10,317 nt of DNA from JAFAHZ01 sp035656415 (GCA_035656415.1 DASRSM010000050.1:1-10317); one strand, 5' to 3'. Positions 1 through 7,754 are shown, counted from the first letter of the stretch. Program-made: numbers and translations. The notes: a model not told the origin generated them from the letters alone.

Positions 1-1108
1 GCGCGTACTCGACGACGCTGCTCGGCTCGCTGGCGATGAAGAGGTCGCCGTTGGCGTCGAAAACGAGTCCCTGCGGATTGACGATGCCGTTCGTGATGGA
101 CATAACCGGCGTGTTTTGCGTTCCGGCGTACAGCGTTACCATATTGGCGCTCGAATTTGCCACGGCCAGCAGCTGTTTGACGTCGAACGTGACCGAGTCC
201 GTGCAGACCGCACCCATCTGCGCGCAGGGATTGGGTCCCGGTCCGGCTTGGGTCACGGCCAAATGCATGGACACGGTCGCCGTGGTATTCGCGACTCCCG
301 CGTACGCGATGGTAAAGAGATTGGGCTGCGACGGTAACGGCGGCGTGACCGTAAACGCGAGCTGTCCGCCCGACGACACAACGTTGTAGTTCATCGGCGT
401 CCCGCCGATTATCGCATTTTGATTGGCGTCGAGCATCTCGAGAACGAACTGATGCTTTCCGGCTCCGTAAAAGTCGACGCCGCCGGCGCTGTTCGGCACC
501 GCCATGGTCGTCGCCGGAACGAGGGTGAGATCGGCGGGCGTCGTGCCGACCGCGAGATTGACGGCATTGCTCGCTCCCGGGACGACGGTAAACGCTACGG
601 TCTGCGCGGATCCGATCGCGCTCAACGGCGAGGCGTTGGCATTACCGTAAAGCGTAACACTGGCGGTGTACGTGCCCGGACCCAAGCCGAGTGCTGCTTG
701 GCAAATAGTGCCGGTCGCCGCAGAAGCGCACGACGTCGAGCTCGCGCTCAAGTTGATCGTCGTGTTGGCCGGCGTCGGCCCGCTGACGTTAAAGCCGAGC
801 GCTTGAACGGGACCGGGCGTCGCCAGCGGTGATGCCGCGATCCCTAGGGTCGGAAGCGGCGTCGGCGTCGCCACGACGTTAAACGCGCCCGGCGGAAGGG
901 CTCCCACGCGTCCCGGCGGCGCAGCGGCAGCCGGAAGCGCCCACGGAAGATGCACTTTGATGACGGTCGCTCCGCCGGGCATGTTGCCGCCTCCTGGAAC
1001 GTTCATCGCGCCGTTTCCTGACGGCAGCATCGACGAAAGAGCATCTCCGCCGCCCGCGCAACCTGCGAGCAGCGAAACCGCGAGCAGCAGCGACAGTCGT
1101 CTGTTCAA
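1..1108 (-). CDS. Secreted lipoprotein with NHL-like beta-propeller start, 3' end outside window
   Basis: The frame is open from 1108 to the left edge, giving 369 codons with the C-terminus missing. I chose the TTG at 1106-1108. It overlaps the stop of the upstream thioredoxin gene as TTGA, and it is the only start that keeps the signal peptide. Residues 1-17 are a lipoprotein signal: an NRR basic start, a Leu-rich core, and lipobox LLAGC with Cys17 as the likely lipidated residue. Residues about 20-100 are Gly/Pro/Ala-rich, including a TPTPLPT stretch. Residues about 100-305 look like Thr/Ser/Val-rich beta-sandwich (Ig-like) sequence with a few Cys. From about residue 308 the pattern NPQGLVFDANGDLFIAS matches the P-G-hydrophobic-D-x-x-G-x-hydrophobic-hydrophobic-A blade of NHL/SMP-30-type propellers. 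It is inferred to be an envelope-anchored protein of unknown function. No strong Shine-Dalgarno is seen, so translation probably depends on coupling. Confidence 0.8.
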   Translation of the reverse strand, partial: MNRRLSLLLAVSLLAGCAGGGDALSSMLPSGNGAMNVPGGGNMPGGATVIKVHLPWALPAAAAPPGRVGALPPGAFNVVATPTPLPTLGIAASPLATPGPVQALGFNVSGPTPANTTINLSASSTSCASAATGTICQAALGLGPGTYTASVTLYGNANASPLSAIGSAQTVAFTVVPGASNAVNLAVGTTPADLTLVPATTMAVPNSAGGVDFYGAGKHQFVLEMLDANQNAIIGGTPMNYNVVSSGGQLAFTVTPPLPSQPNLFTIAYAGVANTTATVSMHLAVTQAGPGPNPCAQMGAVCTDSVTFDVKQLLAVANSSANMVTLYAGTQNTPVMSITNGIVNPQGLVFDANGDLFIASEPSSVVEYA

Positions 1109-1623
1109 CGGAGCAGCTTCAAGACGTGGGCGCGCATATCGGATGCGGAGAGCTCGCCGACGACGACGTCGCGCACGACGCCGCCGCGATCGATGAAAAC
1201 GTGTACGGGTAATCCGTTGACGTTGTATTGATTGCGCAGCGTTCCGTCGTCGACGATTGCGGGGTACGTCAAACTATGGTCCGAGCGAAACTGCTCGGCC
1301 TTGCGCGAGTTCTCCAATACGTCGACGCCGACTACTTGCAAGCCGCGGCCCCCAAACTGCTTCTGCAACGCGTTGAGCGTGGGCGCCTCTTCGTTGCACG
1401 GTGGGCACCAGCTTGCAAAAAAGTTCAAATACACTGCTTTCCCGTGGAGCGAAGCAAGCGAGAGCGTGCCCGACGGCACCGCCGGTTCGGTCCACTCGGG
1501 GGCCGGCTGGCCGATGCGAGCGACCGGCGGAGGTGCCGACGAAGCCGAGCGACCGTGCGTCGCCGAGGCGCATCCCGTTAGCAGGGCGACCGTTGCGAGC
1601 GTCGGGAGGGCGGCGCGAAGCAT
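1105..1623 (-). CDS. TlpA/ResA-like thioredoxin-fold lipoprotein
   Basis: This 172-residue protein is predicted to be a membrane-anchored thiol-disulfide oxidoreductase acting outside the cytoplasm. The N-terminus is a lipoprotein signal ending in LLTGC, with Cys18 the likely lipidated residue. A short Ser/Ala/Pro linker follows, then the redoxin domain from about residue 36 (IGQPAPEW). The active site is WCPPC, with Cys73 and Cys76, preceded by the typical NFFAS strand. The cis-Pro loop is GLPVHVFID, with Pro139. This is the size and order of TlpA/ResA/CcmG-like proteins that reduce apocytochrome c or other exported thiols. The specific substrate cannot be told, since no cytochrome biogenesis gene is nearby. 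Start ATG 1621-1623 has a GAGGA Shine-Dalgarno 7 nt upstream. It lies 14 nt after ribF and overlaps the next lipoprotein by 4 nt (TTGA), so all three are probably co-transcribed. Confidence 0.92.
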   Translation of the reverse strand: MLRAALPTLATVALLTGCASATHGRSASSAPPPVARIGQPAPEWTEPAVPSGTLSLASLHGKAVYLNFFASWCPPCNEEAPTLNALQKQFGGRGLQVVGVDVLENSRKAEQFRSDHSLTYPAIVDDGTLRNQYNVNGLPVHVFIDRGGVVRDVVVGELSASDMRAHVLKLLR

Positions 1624-1637
1624 TAGGGTGTCCTCAT

Positions 1638-2552
1638 TTAGCCGTAACTAGGGAAGGCCACTGCCTGCAGATCCCGTCGCATCTGTGCCATTAATTCGTC
1701 AACGCTTCCGAATCGCGCTTGATCGCGGACGAAGCGCAGCTCGCGTAACGCGATCTCGCGGCCGTAGATCGTGGCGTGAAAGTCGCGTAGCCATGCTTCG
1801 ACGGTGCGCTGTTTTCCGTCGAACTGCGGATTCGTGCCGATCGACACGAGCGCGGCATAGTCGCGTCCGTCGTAACGCGCGACCGCCGAGTAAACGCCGT
1901 CTTTGGGCAGCAGCTTCGCGGGCGGATGGATGTTGGCCGTCGGAAATCCCAGCGAGTGCCCGCGCCCCGCGCCGATTTCGACGATCCCGCGAATCCCATA
2001 TCCCGTGCCTTCGAGCAAGCGGTCGGCGACGCCGAGCTCGCCCGCTGCGACGAGTCCGCGAATTCGCGTGCTCGAGATACGCCCGTCGTCGTCGACGACG
2101 TTCGATACCGGCGCGAATTCGATCGAGCGGTGACGGAAATATTCTTCCATCATCAGCGCGTCGCCGGCGCGCTTGTGACCGAATCGAAACGTCGATCCGA
2201 CGGCGACCGCACGCACGCCCAGTTCGTCGATCAGTAAATCGAGAAAGCCTTCGGGCGACAGGTGCGAGATTCGCTCGTCGAAGCGAATCCAAAAACATTC
2301 TTCAAAACCGGCGTCGCCGAAAAGCGCGATGCGTTCTTCCGGCGTGCACAAAAGCGGCGGCTCGTTCCCCGGACGCAACACCGACGCCGGATGGTTTGCA
2401 AACGTCAGCACGCCGCTGCGCCAACCGGGTTTGCGCATGCGCAGCGTCCGGCGCGCGATCTCCCGGTGTCCGCGATGAAATCCGTCGAAGAATCCGATGG
2501 CGAGCGCGAGCGGCCGGCCGGCCTCACGCGAAAGCTCGTGACGCACTTCCAT
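1638..2552 (-). CDS. ribF: Bifunctional riboflavin kinase/FAD synthetase
   Basis: RibF phosphorylates riboflavin to FMN and adenylates FMN to FAD in the cytoplasm. The product has 304 residues, the normal length. The N-terminal FMN adenylyltransferase domain shows the nucleotidyltransferase motif GFFDGFHRGH (20-29), the GSTFRFGHKRAGD segment (119-131) and ISSTRIR (159-165). The C-terminal flavokinase domain shows LGFPTAN (201-207), GVYSAVARYDG (219-229) and a VEAWLRDF segment holding the probable catalytic Glu252, followed by a typical FGSVDEL end. The ATG at 2550-2552 shares one base with the truB stop (TGATG). A GGAAGGTG ribosome binding site lies 8 nt upstream, inside truB. truB-ribF adjacency is a very common bacterial arrangement. 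All key motifs are intact. Confidence 0.97.
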   Translation of the reverse strand: MEVRHELSREAGRPLALAIGFFDGFHRGHREIARRTLRMRKPGWRSGVLTFANHPASVLRPGNEPPLLCTPEERIALFGDAGFEECFWIRFDERISHLSPEGFLDLLIDELGVRAVAVGSTFRFGHKRAGDALMMEEYFRHRSIEFAPVSNVVDDDGRISSTRIRGLVAAGELGVADRLLEGTGYGIRGIVEIGAGRGHSLGFPTANIHPPAKLLPKDGVYSAVARYDGRDYAALVSIGTNPQFDGKQRTVEAWLRDFHATIYGREIALRELRFVRDQARFGSVDELMAQMRRDLQAVAFPSYG

Positions 2553-3427
2553 CAAACGAACACCTTCCGCGGGGCGAGCAGCGCCCCGTGCGCTTCGCCG
2601 ACGCCGACGAGCGTGCGCGATTCGTCGCGTACGAACACGTGCTTCGCGGCCGCGCCGTCGGGCAGCGGAACGACGCGGCCGGCCCGAAAATCGGCCGATC
2701 CGCGCAAATCGAGAACGATCGTCGGAAACGGAATGATGTGCTCGGGCGCGATCAATGCCTGCTGCGGTTCTGCGGCAATCTCTTCGAGCGTGCGAGACTC
2801 GTACAGTACGAACGGCCCCGAAGCTTCGCGAACCAGCGATCCCATGTGCGCGGGAATACCCATTGCTTCGCCGATATCGTTGCAAAGCGTGCGCACGTAG
2901 GTCCCTTCGCCGCAGGCGACGCGTAAGCGCGCGATGGCGGGTTCTTCCGAACCGAGCACGGTAATGTCGTAAACCGTTGCCTGCCGGGGGCGCCGTTCGA
3001 CGGTCGTACCCGCTCGCGCGAGTTCGTAGAGACGCTTGCCCTCGTGATGAACGGCCGAAAACATCGGCGGGATCTGTTCGATCTTGCCGATGAAGCACGG
3101 CAGAGCGGCGTCGAGGCGCTTGCGCCAATCGTTTGGAACGCCGGCCTCCGAGACCGTTTCGCCGAGCGCGTCCTGCGTCGTCGTAGAGCGTCCGAGCACC
3201 AGCGTGCACGCGTACGCTTTTCGCTGGTCGGGCAACATCGGAATCAATCGCGTCGCCTTACCGATCGCAACCGGTAAAACCCCGGCCGCTTGCGGATCGA
3301 GCGTTCCCAGATGTCCGACGGCGACCTTCCGATCCCGCGAATAGATTCCGTACATTCGGCGCAGACGCGCGACGACGTGTGCCGAGGTCGGTCCCGCCGC
3401 CTTGAAGACGTTGACGAAACCGAGCAT
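2552..3427 (-). CDS. truB: tRNA pseudouridine(55) synthase TruB
   Basis: TruB isomerises U55 in the T-loop of tRNAs and also helps tRNA folding. The product has 291 residues. The conserved N-terminal GFVNVFKAAGPTS segment (3-15) and the catalytic motif GHLGTLDPQAAGVLP (from residue 38, catalytic Asp44) are present. Further on are the family segments KIEQIPPMFSAVHHEGKRLYELAR and GEGTYVRTLCNDIG, then a short C-terminal region in the position of the PUA-like part. I chose the ATG at 3425-3427 because the family begins exactly here. The open frame continues 68 codons upstream only as out-of-phase translation of the neighbouring small gene. Five bases separate it from that gene, and no convincing Shine-Dalgarno is visible, so it is probably translated by coupling. 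It overlaps ribF by one base. Confidence 0.97.
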   Translation of the reverse strand: MLGFVNVFKAAGPTSAHVVARLRRMYGIYSRDRKVAVGHLGTLDPQAAGVLPVAIGKATRLIPMLPDQRKAYACTLVLGRSTTTQDALGETVSEAGVPNDWRKRLDAALPCFIGKIEQIPPMFSAVHHEGKRLYELARAGTTVERRPRQATVYDITVLGSEEPAIARLRVACGEGTYVRTLCNDIGEAMGIPAHMGSLVREASGPFVLYESRTLEEIAAEPQQALIAPEHIIPFPTIVLDLRGSADFRAGRVVPLPDGAAAKHVFVRDESRTLVGVGEAHGALLAPRKVFV

Positions 3428-3432
3428 CGACG

Positions 3433-3687
3433 TCAGCCGAGCCGCAGCTCGCGGCGCAACGCACCGATGATGCCGATCGTCGCTCCCACGCCGAGCAAAC
3501 CCGCTGCCGCAACGCCGATTGCCACGAGTTTCAGCGCGCTCCACAGTAAGAAGAGCACGCCGCTCACCGCCATCATCGCGTAACCGACGCGTAAAAATTT
3601 CGCCGACGGAAAGCGCGTGGTCAGAAACCACGCGCCGGCAGCACCAAAAAGCGTCAGGAAAACTCCTGCGGGAATCGTTGCCGTCAC
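3433..3687 (-). CDS. Small hydrophobic membrane protein of unknown function
   Basis: The 84-residue product is not one I recognise. It has three hydrophobic stretches, roughly residues 5-24, 33-52 and 54-76, separated by a basic loop (TTRFPSAKFLR) and ending in a basic tail (RRELRLG). It is therefore probably a two- or three-helix inner-membrane protein. The GTG at 3685-3687 overlaps the nrnA stop as GTGA, and a GAAGGG sequence lies just upstream. A longer frame opens further upstream but reads through the end of nrnA out of phase. It sits tightly between nrnA and truB with a 5-nt gap to truB, so it is almost certainly co-translated. The precise stop-start overlap, the hydrophobic pattern and the fit into the operon make it a real gene, but nothing in the sequence shows its role. 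Confidence 0.8.
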   Translation of the reverse strand: MTATIPAGVFLTLFGAAGAWFLTTRFPSAKFLRVGYAMMAVSGVLFLLWSALKLVAIGVAAAGLLGVGATIGIIGALRRELRLG

Positions 3688-4664
3688 AACCCTTCGGCGG
3701 TCAACGCCGCATCCACGTCGATAAACGCTTGCTGCAGCGTTCCGTGGCATGTCAGTCCCGACGCCCGGAAGTGTCCGCCGCCGCCCAAACGCGCGGCTGC
3801 GGCCTGCACGTTCACGCGTCCGCCGGAACGCAGACTGACCCGAATTTCACCGTCGATTGCCTTGAACAACGCGGCGACCTCGACGCCTTCCTGTCCGCGC
3901 AAAACGTTGACCATGTCTTCGGTATCTTCACCGTCGGCGCCGGTTTCGCGAAGCATCGAGTCGTCGACGTACGAGTAGCAGTACCGGGCCTCGTGACCGA
4001 ATTGCATCGCGTCGACGATGCGGCCGAGCAAACGCGTAGCGGCGACGCGTTTCTTGAGGAAGATCTCTTCGGTGATCTCTTCTTTGTTCGCGCCGTCTTC
4101 CATGAGCTCGGCGGCGAGCTTGAGCGCGTCGGGCGACGTGTTGGAATGCATGAACCCGCCCGTATCGGTCATGATCGTCGTGAGGATGCACGTCGCGATG
4201 TCGCGATCCATCGGCACGTCGAGCGCGCGCAGCAAATGCATCACGGCGGTACCGGTCGAGCACTCGTTTTCCAGCACGAAGTTAAGCTTGCCGAAGAGTG
4301 AATTCCCCAGATGGTGATCGATATCGAGCATGTTCTCGCGCTCGACCTTCGGCAAAAACTCGCCCGCGCGGCGCCAGTCGCTCATGTCGCAGAAGACGAA
4401 TAGCGTGTTGGGCGGCAAGTCGGCGGGTAACGCTCGCGCGACGTGCTCGCTGTCGGGAAGGAAACGCAGGTTGCGCGGCACGGGATCTTGCTGGAAGTAA
4501 TGAACTCGCTTGCCGATCTTCTTGAGGGCGAGGCCGAGCGCCAGTCCGGCGCCCAGCGTATCGCCGTCGGGCTTCACGTGACTGACCATCACGAACGCCG
4601 GGCGGGCGTGCAGCTCGTCGACGACTTGCTGCGTAGTGGAAAGTTTGGCGGAGCTATCGATCAT
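3684..4664 (-). CDS. nrnA: DHH/DHHA1 bifunctional oligoribonuclease and pAp phosphatase NrnA
   Basis: NrnA-type enzymes degrade 2-5 nt RNAs (nano-RNA, including pGpG from c-di-GMP turnover) and dephosphorylate 3'-phosphoadenosine 5'-phosphate. The product has 326 residues, typical for the family. The DHH domain carries the metal-binding motifs HVKPDGDTLGA (29-39), FCDMSD (91-96), DIDHH (114-118) and TDTGGFMHSNTS (166-177). The C-terminal DHHA1 domain ends with the nucleic-acid-binding loop GGGGHFRASG (294-303). The ATG at 4662-4664 overlaps the rbfA stop as ATGA, with GAGG 7 nt upstream. Its own stop overlaps the next gene as GTGA. The position between rbfA and truB is the usual one for this gene in lineages that lack Orn. 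The original open frame extends upstream only as an rbfA shadow. Confidence 0.95.
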   Translation of the reverse strand: MIDSSAKLSTTQQVVDELHARPAFVMVSHVKPDGDTLGAGLALGLALKKIGKRVHYFQQDPVPRNLRFLPDSEHVARALPADLPPNTLFVFCDMSDWRRAGEFLPKVERENMLDIDHHLGNSLFGKLNFVLENECSTGTAVMHLLRALDVPMDRDIATCILTTIMTDTGGFMHSNTSPDALKLAAELMEDGANKEEITEEIFLKKRVAATRLLGRIVDAMQFGHEARYCYSYVDDSMLRETGADGEDTEDMVNVLRGQEGVEVAALFKAIDGEIRVSLRSGGRVNVQAAAARLGGGGHFRASGLTCHGTLQQAFIDVDAALTAEGL

Positions 4665-5011
4665 TGATGCGCCTCGGTGTCCTCGCGCAACGTTTTTGCT
4701 AAAGCGATCGCGCGTTCGGCGGAACGATCTTCGACGAACGTCAGCTCCGGCGTGTGCCGCAAGTCGATTTTGCGCCCCAGCTCGCCGCGAAGAAATCCTC
4801 TCGCGTGCGTGAGCGCGTCGATCGATTGCCGCGCGGCTTGCCGGTCGCCGATGACCGACACGAACACCTTGCATTGGCGAAGGTCGTCGGTTACCTCGAC
4901 GCGCGTCACGGTAACGAACGCCAGCCGCGGATCCTGCAGCTCTTGCGAAATCAACGTCCCCAAGATTCGCTGAATCTCGTGATCGATTTTGGCCATCCGT
5001 TGGGCCTTCAT
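4661..5011 (-). CDS. rbfA: 30S ribosome-binding factor A
   Basis: RbfA is a single KH-like domain protein that binds immature 30S subunits and helps mature the 5' end of 16S rRNA. The product has 116 residues, the normal size. Family segments seen are the N-terminal RMAKIDHEIQRILGTLISQEL helix region, the DPRLAFVTVTRVEVTDDLRQ strand region (28-46) with CKVFVSV, and the C-terminal LRHTPELTFVEDRSAE signature (85-99). The ATG at 5009-5011 overlaps the infB stop as ATGA. The Met at residue 6 could be an alternative start, but the overlap favours the first. A GGTGAG sequence a few bases upstream may serve as the ribosome binding site. It is coupled downstream to nrnA by another ATGA. Confidence 0.96.
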   Translation of the reverse strand: MKAQRMAKIDHEIQRILGTLISQELQDPRLAFVTVTRVEVTDDLRQCKVFVSVIGDRQAARQSIDALTHARGFLRGELGRKIDLRHTPELTFVEDRSAERAIALAKTLREDTEAHQ

Positions 5012-7716
5012 GCTCTCACCAACTCCGGAGCGACGTGCTCCAGTGCGTAGGCTTCGATGACGTCGCCTTCCTTGAGATCCTGGAAGCGAGCGATCTGGAT
5101 ACCGCACTCGAAGCCTTCGGCAACTTCGCGGACGTCGTCTTTGAAGCGGCGCAGACTCTCGACCACGCCGTCGAAGACGACTGCAGCGTCGCGAATCACG
5201 CGCGCCTTGGCGTTGCGCGTGATCTTTCCGCTGGTAATGTAGCAGCCGACGATCGTACCGACCTTGCTGACCTTGAAGACTTGGCGTACTTCCGCGCGTC
5301 CGAGCGTGACCTCGCGCTCGATCGGCGCGAGCATACCGCGCATCGCCTTCTTGAGATCTTCTTCGATCTCGTAAATGACCTGATAGAAGCGCAGGTCGAC
5401 TCCTTCGTTTTCCGAGAGACGGCGCGCCGTCTCGTCGGGGCGAATGTTGAAGCCGATGAGCACCGCGTTGGAGGCGCTCGCAAGATTGACGTCGTTGGGC
5501 GAAATCGCACCGACGCCGCCATGAATCACGCGGATGTCCACGTCGTCGTGGCTGAGCGACTCCATGCGCGTGCGCAGCGCTTCGAGCGAACCTTGTCCGT
5601 CGGCCTTGATGATGAGATTGAGCGTCTTCTTGCCTTCGGCGGGCATCGACATGAACGTCTCGAGCGAAACGCGCTGCGAACCCGTCGCCGAAATGCGCAC
5701 GTCGCGACGCCGCGTCGCTCGCTTCTCGGCGGTCTCGCGGGCGACGCGATCGTCGCTGACGACCGTCATCGTATCGCCGGCCGACGGAACGTCGGAAAGA
5801 CCCATGATCTCGACCGGAATCGATGGACCGGCCTTCTTCACTTGTTTGCCCTTGTCGTCGATGAGCGCGCGAACTTTGCCATAGGTACCGCCGACGACGA
5901 CGATGTCGCCGACGCGCAGCGTCCCGTTTTGCACCAGGACCGTCGCGACGGCACCGCGTCCGCGGTGCAGCGCCGATTCGATCACGACGCCGGTCGCGCG
6001 ACGATTCTTGTTGGCGCGCAACTCGCGAATGTCGGCCTCGAGCAGCACGGTGTCGAGCAAATGATCGATGCCGTCGCCGGACTTTGCCGAGACGGGAACC
6101 ATTTCGATCGTGCCGCCCCAATCGACGGGCTGCAGGCCCTGTTCGACGAGCTGCTGCTTGACGCGCTCGGGCTGCGCGTCGGGCTTGTCCATCTTGTTCA
6201 TCGCGACGACGATCGGAACGTTCGCGGCTTTGACGTGCGCGATCGCCTCCTTCGTTTGCGGCATGACGCCGTCGTCCGCCGCAACGACGAGAATCGCGAC
6301 GTCGGTGACCTTGGCGCCGCGCGCGCGCATTGCGGTAAACGCTTCGTGACCGGGAGTATCGACGAACGTGATCTTGCGATCGTTGCGCTCGACGGTGTAC
6401 GCGCCGATCTTCTGCGTGATGCCGCCCGCTTCGCCGCCGGCGACGTTAGCCTGACGGATCTTGTCGAGCAGTGACGTCTTGCCGTGGTCGACGTGACCGA
6501 GCACCGTGACGACCGGCGGACGCGCAGTCATCATCTCGGGTTTGTCTTCTTCTTGCTCGACGGTGACTTCTTCGCCGGCTTCTTTGACGACGGCGTTGAA
6601 ACCGAACTTCTTAGCGACTTGCGTGGCGACGTCGCTCGAAATGTTCTGGTTGATCGTCGCCATCGTGCCCATCTTGATGAGCTCGGTGATGACGTCTTTG
6701 ACCGGTACGATCATCGACGTCGCCAGCTCTTGCACGGTGAGTAAGTCCGGAATCTCGATCGTCTCGAGCGCGCGCGGCGGTGCCGCGGGCGTTGCGTGCT
6801 CGCCCTTCTTCTTACGGTGGCGCTCTTTCTCGAGCAGCAGATCCCTTTCGCGATCTTTTTTCGCCGCAGCTTTGTCCTCGTGCGTACGCGGGCGATCGCC
6901 GGGGCGTCCGCCGGTCGACGGCGCAGGCGCTTCGGTCGCCGCGACTCCCGGTCGCGGAGGCATCGGACGCGCGCCGGGACCCATCGGACGGAACGGTCCG
7001 TTGCCGGCGTGACGCCGGCCGCCGGGCGCGATCGGGGGAGGCTGCGCAGGACGCAGCGGACCCGAGGGCGCCTTGCCGCCCTGTCCAGGCATTGCCTGTC
7101 CGGGACGCGGAGCGACGCCCGGCCGGCCCGGCAGTCCGGTGCGCGGACCGGGGGAAGCGGAGGCGGTCGTAGTCGGCGGCGGTGGAATCCGGCGCGCGAT
7201 ACTGGATTGACCGGCCGGAACTGGACGCAGCTGCGGAATCGGCGACTCGGGAGCGGCCGGTTTTAGGACGCGGCGCGGAGGAGGTGCGGGCGGTGCAGCT
7301 GTTCCAGCCTCGGGCGGCGGCGCGGCCGAAGCGGCCGGCTGTACCGCGACCGGAGGGGCTGCCGGGGCCGGACGCGCCAGACGCGGTGCGGGTGTTCCGG
7401 TAACGGGACGAAGGCGCGGAATAGGAGCCTCGGGCGCGGCCGGCTTCGGCGCCGGAGCGGCGCGCTTGACCGGCGGCGGAGCGGTAGCCGTTGGAGCTTC
7501 CGCAACGGCAGCTTTAACCGGGGCTTTCTTAGCGCTCGCGCCGGGTTTGAGCAATACGCTACGCACCAGATCGGCGATCTGGTCGGGAACGACGCTAAGC
7601 TGGTTCTTCGCTTCGAAGACGCCGCCGAGACGTTGATTGAAGAGCCCGACAAGCTCTTTTGACGTGAGGTTCAGCTCTTTGGCGAGCTCGAAGATCCGTA
7701 CTTTTGCCGTGGTCAG
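5008..7716 (-). CDS. infB: Translation initiation factor IF-2 with apparent CTG start
   Basis: IF-2 is the GTPase that brings fMet-tRNA to the 30S subunit and drives subunit joining. Starting at CTG 7714-7716 the product is 902 residues. Residues 5-25 match the first IF2_N domain (KVRIFELAKELNLTSKELVG). Residues about 65-265 are a Pro/Ala/Gly-rich linker ending in a Lys/Arg/Glu stretch. A second IF2_N-like domain spans about 317-377. The G domain has G1 GHVDHGKT (407-414), GGITQ (431-435), G3 DTPGHE (453-458), G4 NKMD (507-510) and SAK (543-545). Domains II-IV follow and look complete. Between the in-frame TAG at 7798-7800 and the conserved N-terminus there is no ATG, GTG or TTG. CTG gives a typical N-terminus with L in place of M, GGAG lies 4 nt upstream, and it overlaps a mini-ORF stop as CTGA. 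ACG 7708-7710 is another candidate. The GTG at 7566 would delete the first domain. Product certain, start uncertain. Confidence 0.95.
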   Translation of the reverse strand: MTTAKVRIFELAKELNLTSKELVGLFNQRLGGVFEAKNQLSVVPDQIADLVRSVLLKPGASAKKAPVKAAVAEAPTATAPPPVKRAAPAPKPAAPEAPIPRLRPVTGTPAPRLARPAPAAPPVAVQPAASAAPPPEAGTAAPPAPPPRRVLKPAAPESPIPQLRPVPAGQSSIARRIPPPPTTTASASPGPRTGLPGRPGVAPRPGQAMPGQGGKAPSGPLRPAQPPPIAPGGRRHAGNGPFRPMGPGARPMPPRPGVAATEAPAPSTGGRPGDRPRTHEDKAAAKKDRERDLLLEKERHRKKKGEHATPAAPPRALETIEIPDLLTVQELATSMIVPVKDVITELIKMGTMATINQNISSDVATQVAKKFGFNAVVKEAGEEVTVEQEEDKPEMMTARPPVVTVLGHVDHGKTSLLDKIRQANVAGGEAGGITQKIGAYTVERNDRKITFVDTPGHEAFTAMRARGAKVTDVAILVVAADDGVMPQTKEAIAHVKAANVPIVVAMNKMDKPDAQPERVKQQLVEQGLQPVDWGGTIEMVPVSAKSGDGIDHLLDTVLLEADIRELRANKNRRATGVVIESALHRGRGAVATVLVQNGTLRVGDIVVVGGTYGKVRALIDDKGKQVKKAGPSIPVEIMGLSDVPSAGDTMTVVSDDRVARETAEKRATRRRDVRISATGSQRVSLETFMSMPAEGKKTLNLIIKADGQGSLEALRTRMESLSHDDVDIRVIHGGVGAISPNDVNLASASNAVLIGFNIRPDETARRLSENEGVDLRFYQVIYEIEEDLKKAMRGMLAPIEREVTLGRAEVRQVFKVSKVGTIVGCYITSGKITRNAKARVIRDAAVVFDGVVESLRRFKDDVREVAEGFECGIQIARFQDLKEGDVIEAYALEHVAPELVRA
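7219..7446 (-). repeat. infB: Repeated 15-residue peptide in the IF-2 linker
   Basis: Two near-identical peptides lie in the Pro/Ala-rich linker: KPAAPEAPIPRLRPV (codons at 7402-7446) and KPAAPESPIPQLRPV (codons at 7219-7263). Thirteen of 15 residues agree. They are about 46 residues apart. This suggests an internal duplication in a fast-evolving, probably disordered segment. Linker length and repeats vary widely among IF-2 proteins. Confidence 0.75.
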
Positions 7717-7754
7717 TTTTCTCCGCAGCGCGCAGTGCGCACCGCGGGCTCCAT
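7713..7754 (-). CDS. Possible 13-codon leader peptide overlapping infB start
   Basis: An ATG at 7752-7754 opens a mini-ORF reading MEPAVRTARCGEN, with its stop TGA at 7713-7715. The stop overlaps the apparent CTG start of infB as CTGA, the same type of junction used elsewhere in the operon. It lies just downstream of a strong hairpin. No good Shine-Dalgarno precedes it: GGGGGT is about 15 nt away, inside the hairpin. If translated, it could deliver ribosomes to the weak infB start. It may also be chance, or the remains of a longer gene. Some bacteria keep an L7Ae-like gene (ylxQ) at this place, but the peptide is too short to judge. Confidence 0.3.
   Translation of the reverse strand: MEPAVRTARCGEN

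Noticed and set aside
1685..2926. Long plus-strand open frame (413 codons) opposite ribF and truB
   Set aside because: It spans two verified minus-strand genes and their junction. Its Arg/Ala/Ser-rich composition is typical of shadow frames.
5035..6474. Long plus-strand open frame (479 codons) opposite infB
   Set aside because: The minus strand encodes an intact IF-2 with all GTPase motifs. The plus-strand product has no recognisable domain and is a high-GC antisense shadow.
5008..7566. GTG at 7564-7566 as the infB start
   Set aside because: It would remove the first 50 residues, which are a clear IF2_N domain in frame.
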